DNA of 38,876 bases from an uncultured Selenomonadales bacterium (GTDB taxonomy: Bacteria; Bacillota; Negativicutes; Selenomonadales; Selenomonadaceae), in NCBI GenBank assembly GCA_947165185.1, contig CAMUZL010000003.1:1-38876 (forward strand). The letters run 5' to 3'. The notes under the pieces are model-generated. The model saw only the letters and a program-made list of their open reading frames with translations, did no database searches and was not told the DNA's origin. The position numbers and the translations under genes were made by a program. Positions 16,857 to 25,042 of the stretch are shown here, piece after piece. Positions within the stretch are counted from its first letter, which is position 1. Each line of letters opens with the position of its first letter.

Positions 16857-18260
16857 ATGTCTGACAAGATGTTGAAGAAAATTCTCGTCGTTATATCTGA
16901 AAATTTTTCAAACGGTGTGCGTGCAGATTTCATTACCGACAATCAAATCCGCCGCGCCTACAAACTCAAATACAGCGGCGAAGAAATCCCCGTGTCGTTC
17001 AGCGTGACGAACTTCATCAAAAAAGTTTCGTTTTATTACGGCGGTAAATATTATTTTGTAACGGCGTTGAATCGCGGGCGAGTGTTCCGTTTGGTCGACA
17101 AGGTTTTGAACGCGGGGAACATGATAGTTTACTACGAAGAATTTTTCGCTCGTTATCGCGGCAAATTGAATGATTGGCACGTGAAGACGCCGTCGGTTTT
17201 GGGAGCTTTGTTGCGCACGAACGACAGCCAATATTATTTCTCCGACAAATATTTTGCGGTGAACAAATTCGTCAGGTTGGGAGACGTGATTGAATACAAA
17301 GTTCGTTCGTTACCTGCTTGCGTTCCGTTTACTGTCGAACAAATTCACGAGAACTTGCCGTATGTTCCTCTTCAAGAAATTGAACGGGCATTGAGTAACC
17401 CGCGCAAATACTCGAAATCCATTGACGGGAAATATCTTTTGACAGAGCAGCTTGCGTTTGACCTTACCGAAATCAATGAAATTCGCAGTGGATTGTTGAG
17501 CGATTTAAAAACCGACGGGCACGCGATATTCAACGCGCAAGATTTTCCAAACACTCTTGCTTTGAATCCCGAATTCAGCGAGGCGACAATTCGCGGTGTA
17601 TTGTTTGACCGTTTTTTTTCCAAAGAATTTTCGCGTCACGGAAATATTTTGACAGTGCGCGGGGCGGCGTTCGGCGGTTTGAACTTACTTAAAAGATTTT
17701 GTTCATTGCGCGACGAAGTGACGTTGAACGAGCTGAACGACCGAGCGAAAAAGTTGGGCATTATCCGTCAAGCGTCGATTATTGAAGCGGCACTCGAAAC
17801 GATGATTCGCGTTTCAAAAAATATTTTCGTGAAGGACGAGTTTATCAAATTTCACACTTTAGCGATTGACGAAGCTTTGACCCCGTTTGTTCAAGGCAGA
17901 ATCATTGCGTTGCGTGACGTGAAAAGTTTTGAGAAATTTGAGCCGGCGAAAGATACACGCGGCTTTGAGTGGGAATGGAACGTGTACTTGCTTGAAAGTT
18001 TTTTGCGTAAAGTCAGCCGCAAATACAAATTTCACACTTCAAAGGCGACCAATCTGGTGAACGGCGCGATTTGTCCGCGAGACAAAGTTTTTTTGAACTA
18101 TGTCGACTTGATGTCGGCGGTGGTTGTGCAAGAAAATATCCCGCTGGATACAAATGCTATAGACGCATTTTTAATCGAAAAAAATTTCCGAACGAAGCGC
18201 GTCGAAAGGTTGAGCACGTCGATAATCGAGCGGGCGCACGTCATGAGTTTGGCGATATGA
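16857..18260 (+). CDS. Unknown protein, first gene of the PglZ operon (467 aa)
   Basis: I do not recognise this family. It is soluble, with no signal peptide or membrane segments. It seems built from several successive helix-helix-strand units of 70-100 residues that look like winged helices. Examples are residues about 1-75 (VVISENFSNGVRADFITDNQIRRAYKLKY ... KKVSFYYGGKYYFVTAL), about 175-200 and about 220-275 (a hairpin-like HGNILTVRG at its end), so a multi-domain DNA-binding role is possible but inferred. It starts at ATG 16857 after an ideal AGAGGAGG and its own promoter. A terminator-like hairpin separates it from the next gene. Position at the head of an ATPase-PglZ operon suggests a regulator or a DNA-recognition subunit. 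Confidence 0.8.
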   Translation: MSDKMLKKILVVISENFSNGVRADFITDNQIRRAYKLKYSGEEIPVSFSVTNFIKKVSFYYGGKYYFVTALNRGRVFRLVDKVLNAGNMIVYYEEFFARYRGKLNDWHVKTPSVLGALLRTNDSQYYFSDKYFAVNKFVRLGDVIEYKVRSLPACVPFTVEQIHENLPYVPLQEIERALSNPRKYSKSIDGKYLLTEQLAFDLTEINEIRSGLLSDLKTDGHAIFNAQDFPNTLALNPEFSEATIRGVLFDRFFSKEFSRHGNILTVRGAAFGGLNLLKRFCSLRDEVTLNELNDRAKKLGIIRQASIIEAALETMIRVSKNIFVKDEFIKFHTLAIDEALTPFVQGRIIALRDVKSFEKFEPAKDTRGFEWEWNVYLLESFLRKVSRKYKFHTSKATNLVNGAICPRDKVFLNYVDLMSAVVVQENIPLDTNAIDAFLIEKNFRTKRVERLSTSIIERAHVMSLAI

Positions 18261-18285
18261 ATTACATAACTGAACGAAAAAAAAA

Positions 18286-18316
18286 CCCGCCTTGAAGAAT
18301 TTCACGGCGGATTTTT
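18286..18316 (+). terminator. Terminator-like attenuator after the first PglZ-operon gene
   Basis: CCGCC (18287-18291) pairs with GGCGG (18306-18310) and TGAA with TTCA inside, with one mismatch between the stems, loop GAAT, followed by ATTTTTC. The upstream A-run could also serve the opposite strand. The AAGGAGG site of the next gene begins only five bases later, so partial read-through is expected. Confidence 0.6.
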
Positions 18317-18335
18317 CATAAGGAGGCGAAAAACC

Positions 18336-19085
18336 TTGTCGAGTTTGAACGCGTTTGACAGTTGTCCGCCGAAGCAAGATTGGCTGCGCCGATTTATCGA
18401 CGAGCCGCGAGAATTTTTGACACATCCCGGCTTGGACAGCAGGCAATTTTACAGTTTCTGCATATTTCTTCGTGGTGCGCAGTTGTTGGAGAAAAAATCT
18501 GTAACGAGCTTTGCTTATCTCCTAAAAAATTTCGGTTGGGACAGAGAGTCGGCACTTGCTCTTATGCTGGTGAATTTAGTTGCGAGCAACGTGCAAATTC
18601 GATGGTTCGTAGAAAATTTTCCGCTTGAAGAAACTCTGACACGTTCTGAAGTTGAAATGAAACTTTTATTGACGGGGCTGTCGAAAAGTTCAGCGAAAAA
18701 AGTTATGGGGAGTTTCGGGAAACTGAGCGGCACGGCTTTTGGAACGATTTTGAAATTTGGCAAGGCAACTTATATTGGCAATCAACTGATAACGTTGACG
18801 CGAACGAAAACGAAAATCACGGACGGGCGCGTAATTTTGTATTCACTCTATAAAATGGCGGAACGGTGCGGCGAACGGCAATTTACGTTGACTTCGCTAC
18901 TTGAAATTACTGAAAGCCCCGCGAAAATTTTTGGTCTGACGAGTGACGAACTCGAACAATTTTTAAACGGATTGAGCGCGAACTTTCCGGAATTTCTTGA
19001 CGCGACTTTTACACATGACCTTGAAAAAATATCGCTTGCGCCCGATAAAAATAGCAAAGACGTTTTGAAACTTTTTGAGGATTGA
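18336..19085 (+). CDS. Unknown protein, second gene of the PglZ operon (249 aa)
   Basis: No family recognised with confidence. It is soluble and mostly helical. The N-terminal 60 residues (WLRRFIDEPREFLTHPGLDSRQFYSFCIFLRGAQLLE) are followed by a helix-turn-helix-like stretch, FGWDRESALALMLVNLVASNVQIRWFVENF. A middle part GLSKSSAKKVMGSFGKLSGTAFG precedes a C-terminal helical region with FGLTSDELEQFLNGL. In size and operon position it is comparable to the small accessory proteins (BrxA, BrxB) of BREX loci, but I see no clear sequence match to either. The TTG start at 18336 lies 8 bases after a perfect AAGGAGG. Its stop is 2 bases from the ATPase start. Confidence 0.8.
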   Translation: MSSLNAFDSCPPKQDWLRRFIDEPREFLTHPGLDSRQFYSFCIFLRGAQLLEKKSVTSFAYLLKNFGWDRESALALMLVNLVASNVQIRWFVENFPLEETLTRSEVEMKLLLTGLSKSSAKKVMGSFGKLSGTAFGTILKFGKATYIGNQLITLTRTKTKITDGRVILYSLYKMAERCGERQFTLTSLLEITESPAKIFGLTSDELEQFLNGLSANFPEFLDATFTHDLEKISLAPDKNSKDVLKLFED

Positions 19086-19087
19086 CG

Positions 19088-22000
19088 ATGGACATCAGCT
19101 GGAACAAGTACGACATTTATTTTGAGGTTGATGCGGGCTACTATCCCGAAATCAACGAAGATTCGATTCAAGACCCAAAAAATCGTTGGGAGCAGACATA
19201 CGCGCACGAATCAGTTATCGCGACGATTGAGTCTTTGGAAAAAATTTTGAGTCGAGCCGGCAACACGGACAAAAAAGGGCTTTGGGTTGAAGGTTCTTAC
19301 GGGACGGGCAAATCGCGACTTTTGTGGACGTTGCGAAATTTGTTGGATTGTGCGCCCGAAAAATTAGTTGCTTACTTCAATGCGAACGAGGGTTTGCGCG
19401 ATAAAGTTGACCTTCGCGAAAAATTATTGGCGTTGAAAGCCGGCAAGATAGTGACGGCCTCTCGATATGCGTCGGGCGAAATTTTATCGACGCGGAATTT
19501 GATACATGCCGTATTTGACAGCTTGACCGCCTCTTTAAAAAAATCCGGCTACAAGTTCAACGGCTCGAAAACTTTGCGCGGGAAAATAGTTTCGTGGTTG
19601 GAGGCCGACGAAGCGAACATGCAACTTTTTCGTGCCAAAATTCAAAATCCGAAGTATCGCGGAATCGGAGCTTTTGCGGGCAAAACGGCCGCCGAAATAC
19701 TTGACCGCCTTAAAAATTCTGATTTGTCGATTGATGAGCTTGTCAACGAAATTTTGAATTTGGGCGAGCGCGAAGGAATTCGGGCATTTGAAATCGACAT
19801 TGACGATTTAAAACACTGGATAGCCGAAGTCATTGACGCGAACAAACTCAAAGCGATAGTTTTCTTTTGGGACGAGTTCACAGATTTTTTCAATAGCAAC
19901 CGAAACAATCTCGGCGACTTTCAAAAACTGGTTGAGCTGGTGAACCTCAAGCCGTTTTATCTGGTTATAGCGACGCACATATCGGCGGGCATGGGCAATG
20001 ACGAATCCTTCAAAAAGTTGCGCGACCGATTTATCGGGCGGAACATCACGATGCCGAACAACATAGCGTTTGAATTGATTGGGCACGCATTGAAAATCAA
20101 ACCGGCGGCGGAACGCGACTGGCAATTCATTTCTGCCGCATTGAAAGATCGCACGCGGAAATCGCGCCGAGCGGTGGCGGAGTATATCAAAGCTTCCGAA
20201 AAAATTTTATCGGGGATATTACCGATACACCCGATGGCTGCGCTGATGTTGAAAAACATCTCGACATATTTCGCGTCGAATCAGCGGAGCATGTTCAACT
20301 TTATCAAAACTGATTCAGTGGACGCTGAAGGATTTCAGCAATTCATAGCGACGCGAAGCCCGCAAGTCGGCGACCTGCTGACGACGGATTATCTCTGGAA
20401 ATTTTTTTACGAGCAGGGGACGGACGAACACGTTACGGGGCGCGGGCGCACGAATTTGGATTTGGTTATCGCGACGATACTTGATTCATTTTCGCGTTAC
20501 ACAGAATTTTTCGAGCTTTCTCATCTCGAAAAAACTGTTTTGAAAACGATATTGATGATGGAAGCGGTGACGCGGAAATCGCAACTTGAGCGAGTGAAAT
20601 TGTTGCAACCGAGCGCGGCGAACCTTGAATTGACGTTCGAGGGTGTTGACGAATTGGACGGCGGAGTTGCGCTGAACATAGCCCGCGACCTTGTCACGAA
20701 AAAAATATTATATCGGCAGGCGGGGACTGAAGAAATTTTTGCGACGGCGGCGGTATCGGGCGACCAAGCGAAAATCGACGAGCAACGGGAAGCGGTTTTA
20801 AAAAATTTCCGCTTATCGACTTTGATTGAAGAAAATCGATTCAGCGAAGAATTTATTTTGTCGGCATCGCAACGGAGTCGATTAAAAGTCGAAGTGGCGA
20901 CGTTGGAAAATTTACCGACAAAGGCGACGAAACTTGTCCGCGATTTAAAAATTTATCAAGTCGGAATGCTTGTATGTTTTGCGCGTGACGAAATTGAGCG
21001 ACAGAAATTGACAGTGCGAATTCGTGAACTTTCTGTGACTGAACAATATCGTTCATTGATTTTTGTTGACGCGGGCGAAAATTATTTTGGCGTCGAGCGA
21101 TTGAATCGTTGGTCGGATTACATGTCGCACGCTGAATATTGGCGCACGCGAGATTTGCATTTATCTGAGCAAAATCAATCGAATGCTGAGGAAGTTGTTC
21201 GGGAGTGGCGGCGTGAGTTTCGTGACGGGGCGTTTGTAATATATCCGGCTTTACCAAAAATGCAAACGGAGCGACGTGCAATAACGTGTGCGAGCTTGAA
21301 GGGTCTTCGGGAGGAACTCGCCAAAAATATAATCGAACTGTATCCTTTGACATTTGATAATGCGGACGTGGCGGAGTCGTTATTTTTGACGAACGCGAAC
21401 AGTTTCCGCAAGGGCGCACAGTTGGGAATTACCGAAGAAACATACGGTCTTTACAGTCAAGCGGCAGTGCAAAAAATTTTGGGTGAAGTGTGGCGGCGCG
21501 AAAGTTTGTATTGGGAGTTACAGCCAGCGTTACCGATTTCCTCATTGAAAATATTGGCTGACAAATTTATCGCTGAGCAACTGACGAAAAATCAGCGCGT
21601 TTCTTTTGACGAAATAATTGAGTTGCTGATGACGAACGGGTTCATGCCGTGCAACCTGTATGCAATATTAACCGGCTTTCTCCTGAAAGAATACGCAAGC
21701 GAGCGATATCGATATATAGAGGGGAGTGCCGCCCGCGTCGCAGACGCGGGCGGCACACTAACCACCGAGCGATTGGCAACATTTATCGCTGAGTGCATGA
21801 ACCATATGCTTTCTTCTAAAAAAAATCATCGCGAAATGTTTATCGAAGTCATGTCGAAAGGCCAACGCGAATTCTTGAAATTTTCGCATGAAGTTTTCGG
21901 AACGGCAGAAAATATGCAGATTGAGCAAACTGCAAATAAAATTCGAGCGCGGTTAAATGAAACGAAGCGGATTTTATGGTTAAGCGAACAAGTAGCGACG

Positions 22001-23281
22001 GAACAATACAAACCGTTTTGTCGGCAACTGATTCAACTGGTAAACGCGCAGGATGGGGATTTTGTGTCGGGAATGGTCGAGCAAATGGGCAATTTTCTGA
22101 TGACCGGCAGTTTTCACGTTAAACGATTAAAAATGTTGTTGACGGGTAAAGAATCAAGACTGGCACTGGAAAAATATTTGCGGGAGTATTCTGGCGGCGC
22201 ATTGTTTGAAGTTGCGGCAGTCACAAATATACTTGATGAAGTTCAAAAAAAATTGACGGGCACGGCATTATGGTCGAAATCTGCGGCAAACGGCGTCATC
22301 GATAAATTATTATTAGAACACAAAATCATAATGGCGAGTCGAGCGGTCGGAATAGAATCTGAAAGGTTTGCGGAATGCGTTGGATCGTGGATTGAGCGGC
22401 TGAAATTTGTCCGTGTGCCGAGTGAAATTTTAATCGAACAATTCCCAACCTTATCAAAATTTTTCGAGATCCTGCGGTTGGTTGTAAATCGCGGCGAACT
22501 GTCGGACGATATGCGTGCAAGTTTTCTGGCGGCTTTGGTGGAAAATGCGAGTCAGATACGAACGATACTGAATGGCGACGCGAGAATTTTGACGCAACGA
22601 TTTTCCGAACAATTTGCGGAATTGAGCGCGTCTGATAAGAAAAAAGTCATAGCGAGCTTGCCGACAAGTTCATTTATCGACGGGCGTCAAGAATTTGAAC
22701 GGCGATTGACAATTCTGGCGGATGACGTAAAAAATAAACGGTTGAATTCTGAACTGAAGCGGCAGTGGAAAAAAATGACGTTGAGCGAAAGTCCGCAGGC
22801 ATGGTCGCGAAAAAATCGAACACCAATTCTTTTAATGATTGAAGTTGAGGAGCGAGCGACGGCGCGTCGAGCGTTCGCGGCGGTGACGAGCGAGACTGCA
22901 AATGCGTCCGAAATAGAATTTGCGACGCGATATTTGAATTCAAAAACGTTATTCGGCGAGCGGTTGAATGACAAAAACAGCATAGACGAAGCCTTCAAAA
23001 AAGAATTACTCGGCGACAAAAGATTTTTGTTGAGCGATTTGGACGAAGTGCGAACGGCATTGGAAAAAAATTTTGGTGAGGCGTACACGTGGAGCGAAAG
23101 CGTAGAGGTGCAAACCTTTCTTGAAAAAATGGCGCGGGAAAAGTATTTTTCCGGAGCGAGCGAACGAGCGGCGGAAAAGTTGCAAACGATGGGCAGTGAC
23201 CGAGTGAAAGAATTTTTGCTCAAGCTGATTCGCGAAAATTATGCGGTCGGAATGGAGATATTGCGCGGTGACGAGAAATGA
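19088..23281 (+). CDS. Giant BrxC/PglY-like P-loop ATPase
   Basis: About 1397 aa, cytoplasmic. The N-terminal part is an AAA-like ATPase with Walker A GSYGTGKS (residues 69-76, within LWVEGSYGTGKSRLLWTLRNLL) and Walker B FFWDEFTDFF (D262, E263). The opening, with WNKYDIYFEVDAGYYPEINED and HESVIATIESLEKIL, and the very long helical C-terminal region of about 900 residues resemble the large ATPases found next to PglZ in BREX-type and related systems (BrxC/PglY, DUF499-like). The closest family cannot be fixed by eye. The ATG at 19088 was chosen over TTG 19082 because GAGG lies 7 bases ahead. It overlaps the pglZ-like gene by 4 bases (ATGA). A perfect 14-bp hairpin lies in its coding sequence at 21726-21756. 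Confidence 0.85.
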   Translation: MDISWNKYDIYFEVDAGYYPEINEDSIQDPKNRWEQTYAHESVIATIESLEKILSRAGNTDKKGLWVEGSYGTGKSRLLWTLRNLLDCAPEKLVAYFNANEGLRDKVDLREKLLALKAGKIVTASRYASGEILSTRNLIHAVFDSLTASLKKSGYKFNGSKTLRGKIVSWLEADEANMQLFRAKIQNPKYRGIGAFAGKTAAEILDRLKNSDLSIDELVNEILNLGEREGIRAFEIDIDDLKHWIAEVIDANKLKAIVFFWDEFTDFFNSNRNNLGDFQKLVELVNLKPFYLVIATHISAGMGNDESFKKLRDRFIGRNITMPNNIAFELIGHALKIKPAAERDWQFISAALKDRTRKSRRAVAEYIKASEKILSGILPIHPMAALMLKNISTYFASNQRSMFNFIKTDSVDAEGFQQFIATRSPQVGDLLTTDYLWKFFYEQGTDEHVTGRGRTNLDLVIATILDSFSRYTEFFELSHLEKTVLKTILMMEAVTRKSQLERVKLLQPSAANLELTFEGVDELDGGVALNIARDLVTKKILYRQAGTEEIFATAAVSGDQAKIDEQREAVLKNFRLSTLIEENRFSEEFILSASQRSRLKVEVATLENLPTKATKLVRDLKIYQVGMLVCFARDEIERQKLTVRIRELSVTEQYRSLIFVDAGENYFGVERLNRWSDYMSHAEYWRTRDLHLSEQNQSNAEEVVREWRREFRDGAFVIYPALPKMQTERRAITCASLKGLREELAKNIIELYPLTFDNADVAESLFLTNANSFRKGAQLGITEETYGLYSQAAVQKILGEVWRRESLYWELQPALPISSLKILADKFIAEQLTKNQRVSFDEIIELLMTNGFMPCNLYAILTGFLLKEYASERYRYIEGSAARVADAGGTLTTERLATFIAECMNHMLSSKKNHREMFIEVMSKGQREFLKFSHEVFGTAENMQIEQTANKIRARLNETKRILWLSEQVATEQYKPFCRQLIQLVNAQDGDFVSGMVEQMGNFLMTGSFHVKRLKMLLTGKESRLALEKYLREYSGGALFEVAAVTNILDEVQKKLTGTALWSKSAANGVIDKLLLEHKIIMASRAVGIESERFAECVGSWIERLKFVRVPSEILIEQFPTLSKFFEILRLVVNRGELSDDMRASFLAALVENASQIRTILNGDARILTQRFSEQFAELSASDKKKVIASLPTSSFIDGRQEFERRLTILADDVKNKRLNSELKRQWKKMTLSESPQAWSRKNRTPILLMIEVEERATARRAFAAVTSETANASEIEFATRYLNSKTLFGERLNDKNSIDEAFKKELLGDKRFLLSDLDEVRTALEKNFGEAYTWSESVEVQTFLEKMAREKYFSGASERAAEKLQTMGSDRVKEFLLKLIRENYAVGMEILRGDEK
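21726..21756. repeat. Perfect 14-bp GC-rich hairpin inside the large ATPase gene
   Basis: Bases 21726-21739 pair perfectly with 21743-21756 around loop GCA. It encodes SAARVADAGGT in frame, a segment of different composition from the flanking protein, as if a small palindromic element had been inserted without breaking the frame. Confidence 0.8.
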
Positions 23282-25029
23282 ACGAGGCAAAGGCGAAAAT
23301 TTCGGCGTACTTGAGCGGCGCGGATAAACATGCATATTTTGTTGCAGTCGACGGCGCGGAATATATGGATATTAGAAATTTTTTGCGTGATATGTCTGCA
23401 ATTCGACTCAGCAATTTTTGTCGTGGCGATGTTTTTCCTGATGGTGACGAATTTATCGAAGCGGCACAGAAATTATCCGGCAACGCGCTAGCTTTGGGAG
23501 TCGGAGAATTTACGGCGTTAAGCGGAAATTATCGGCTGATAAATCGGTTACGTTCTTTGACTTTCAAAAAAAAATTAGTGGTATTGTGTCGCGGCGTGAA
23601 AAATTTTTTGTTGCGGCTGGCGACTGAAAATCCGAAGTTCCGAAAAAATTTGAGCGTTGTGGAATCGTCGGATAGTTTTTCAGTGACGCAATATTTACCT
23701 AATCTTGGTGTCAAAACGGCGTCGAAAAATTTCCGTGAACTTTTACTCGCTCTTGAAGACGGAGTGACGGGCGCGGTCGAAGTCAATTCGGAGTTATTGC
23801 TTGAAAAAGTTTTTCGAGTGGCGACGGCATATGATGCGATAAAATTGCGCGAACCCGAATTACGGTCACCACGGACGGCGTTGAATGAAAATCAGTGGCG
23901 AAAAGTTTTAAACGGCGACAAAACCTGGTCAAAATATTTGCGCGGCTTTAGCGAAGGCTTTGCGAACAAATACGAACAATTTGCTTTTGAGCAGTCGGCG
24001 AATTTTGAGGAATTCGAGCGAAACATTTTCGACGCTCTCTTAAAAATCAAACCCGGTTCGCGGGAATTCACCGAGCTTTACAACTTGCGGAAAGTTTTGG
24101 TTGCCGGTAACGAAAAATTTTTGCCTGGCTATATTGACGCGGCGAAAGCGTTCGGAGCTGACGGGATTTATTATTTGACCGACAACACGCTTTTGGAATT
24201 TCGGGCGGCGATGGAGTTGGCGGCGTCTGCGTCAAATCGTTCAGTTCTGGAAAAGAATTTCCCCACAGTGCGAAAATACTTGACGGTTTTTGATTTTGGA
24301 GACGAGAGGTTGACGGAATATTTTCGACTGTACAAGGAGCTGAAATTGTTTAACGTTGTTTCAAAAGAATTCTTGTCGCAGGTTGAAAAATTTTCGGCTA
24401 TGCGAATTTACAACGAGCTTGAAACGCGGCAAGCGATTTTGGAGCGAACGGGCGGTGGAAAATTGTATTGGCTGGACGGGTTGAGCGTTGACTTTTTGGG
24501 TTACATAAAATCACGTCTTTCCGAAATGGGTTTTCGGTCGAAGATACAAACGGCGCGAGCGGAATTACCGACATTGACTTCAATAAACAAAGATTTTTAC
24601 GCTGAATGGCCGTGGGAAAAATTTCCGAAAAATGAGCGTCTCGACAAACTGCGGCATGAAACGCAAAAAGTGTCGGTTTATTTTTGTGACGAAATCTTTA
24701 TAATTGAAGACATGCTGAAGGAAATTTCTGCGGCGTTGAAGAACGGCGAAACTTCCAAAGTTATTTTAACGAGCGATCACGGTTCGAGTCGCGGAGCGGT
24801 GATTTGTCGCGGGCGAACGATAAAGTTGCAGTTGACGGGCGAACATGGCGGGCGTTGTTGCAAAGTCGACGAACGCGACGCGAAGCCGATTTGCGCAGTT
24901 GAATCGAACGGATATTTTTCTTTGACGAATTACGACCGAATTCAAGGCGGGCGACTCGAAGGCGTGGAAATGCACGGCGGCGCGACGCTTGAAGAAGTTT
25001 TGGTGCCGGTGATAGAAATTTTTGCGTGA
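23278..25029 (+). CDS. pglZ: PglZ-domain protein
   Basis: 583-aa protein with a C-terminal PglZ domain of the alkaline phosphatase superfamily, as found in BREX and related phage defence systems. Candidate metal-binding motifs are D400 in LYWLDGLSVDFLGYI, D500-H501 in LTSDHGSSRG, and H566 in EMHGGATLEEVLVPVIEI, the standard PglZ ending. It is shorter than typical BREX PglZ (about 800-900 aa); the N-terminal 380 residues are probably an interaction domain. The ATG overlaps the ATPase stop (ATGA), implying translational coupling. No PglX methyltransferase or BrxL follows; instead a sensor kinase gene begins 13 bases downstream. Confidence 0.88.
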   Translation: MNEAKAKISAYLSGADKHAYFVAVDGAEYMDIRNFLRDMSAIRLSNFCRGDVFPDGDEFIEAAQKLSGNALALGVGEFTALSGNYRLINRLRSLTFKKKLVVLCRGVKNFLLRLATENPKFRKNLSVVESSDSFSVTQYLPNLGVKTASKNFRELLLALEDGVTGAVEVNSELLLEKVFRVATAYDAIKLREPELRSPRTALNENQWRKVLNGDKTWSKYLRGFSEGFANKYEQFAFEQSANFEEFERNIFDALLKIKPGSREFTELYNLRKVLVAGNEKFLPGYIDAAKAFGADGIYYLTDNTLLEFRAAMELAASASNRSVLEKNFPTVRKYLTVFDFGDERLTEYFRLYKELKLFNVVSKEFLSQVEKFSAMRIYNELETRQAILERTGGGKLYWLDGLSVDFLGYIKSRLSEMGFRSKIQTARAELPTLTSINKDFYAEWPWEKFPKNERLDKLRHETQKVSVYFCDEIFIIEDMLKEISAALKNGETSKVILTSDHGSSRGAVICRGRTIKLQLTGEHGGRCCKVDERDAKPICAVESNGYFSLTNYDRIQGGRLEGVEMHGGATLEEVLVPVIEIFA

Positions 25030-25042
25030 GACGGTGACGACC

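Noticed and set aside
16857-25029. Complete BREX type 1 locus
   Set aside because: No PglX methyltransferase, no BrxL and no recognisable BrxA/BrxB; only the ATPase and PglZ resemble BREX parts.
25022-25042. Upstream TTG start for the hybrid kinase
   Set aside because: It overlaps the pglZ-like stop and has no better binding site; the ATG at 25043 begins a normal cytoplasmic lead-in to the first membrane helix.
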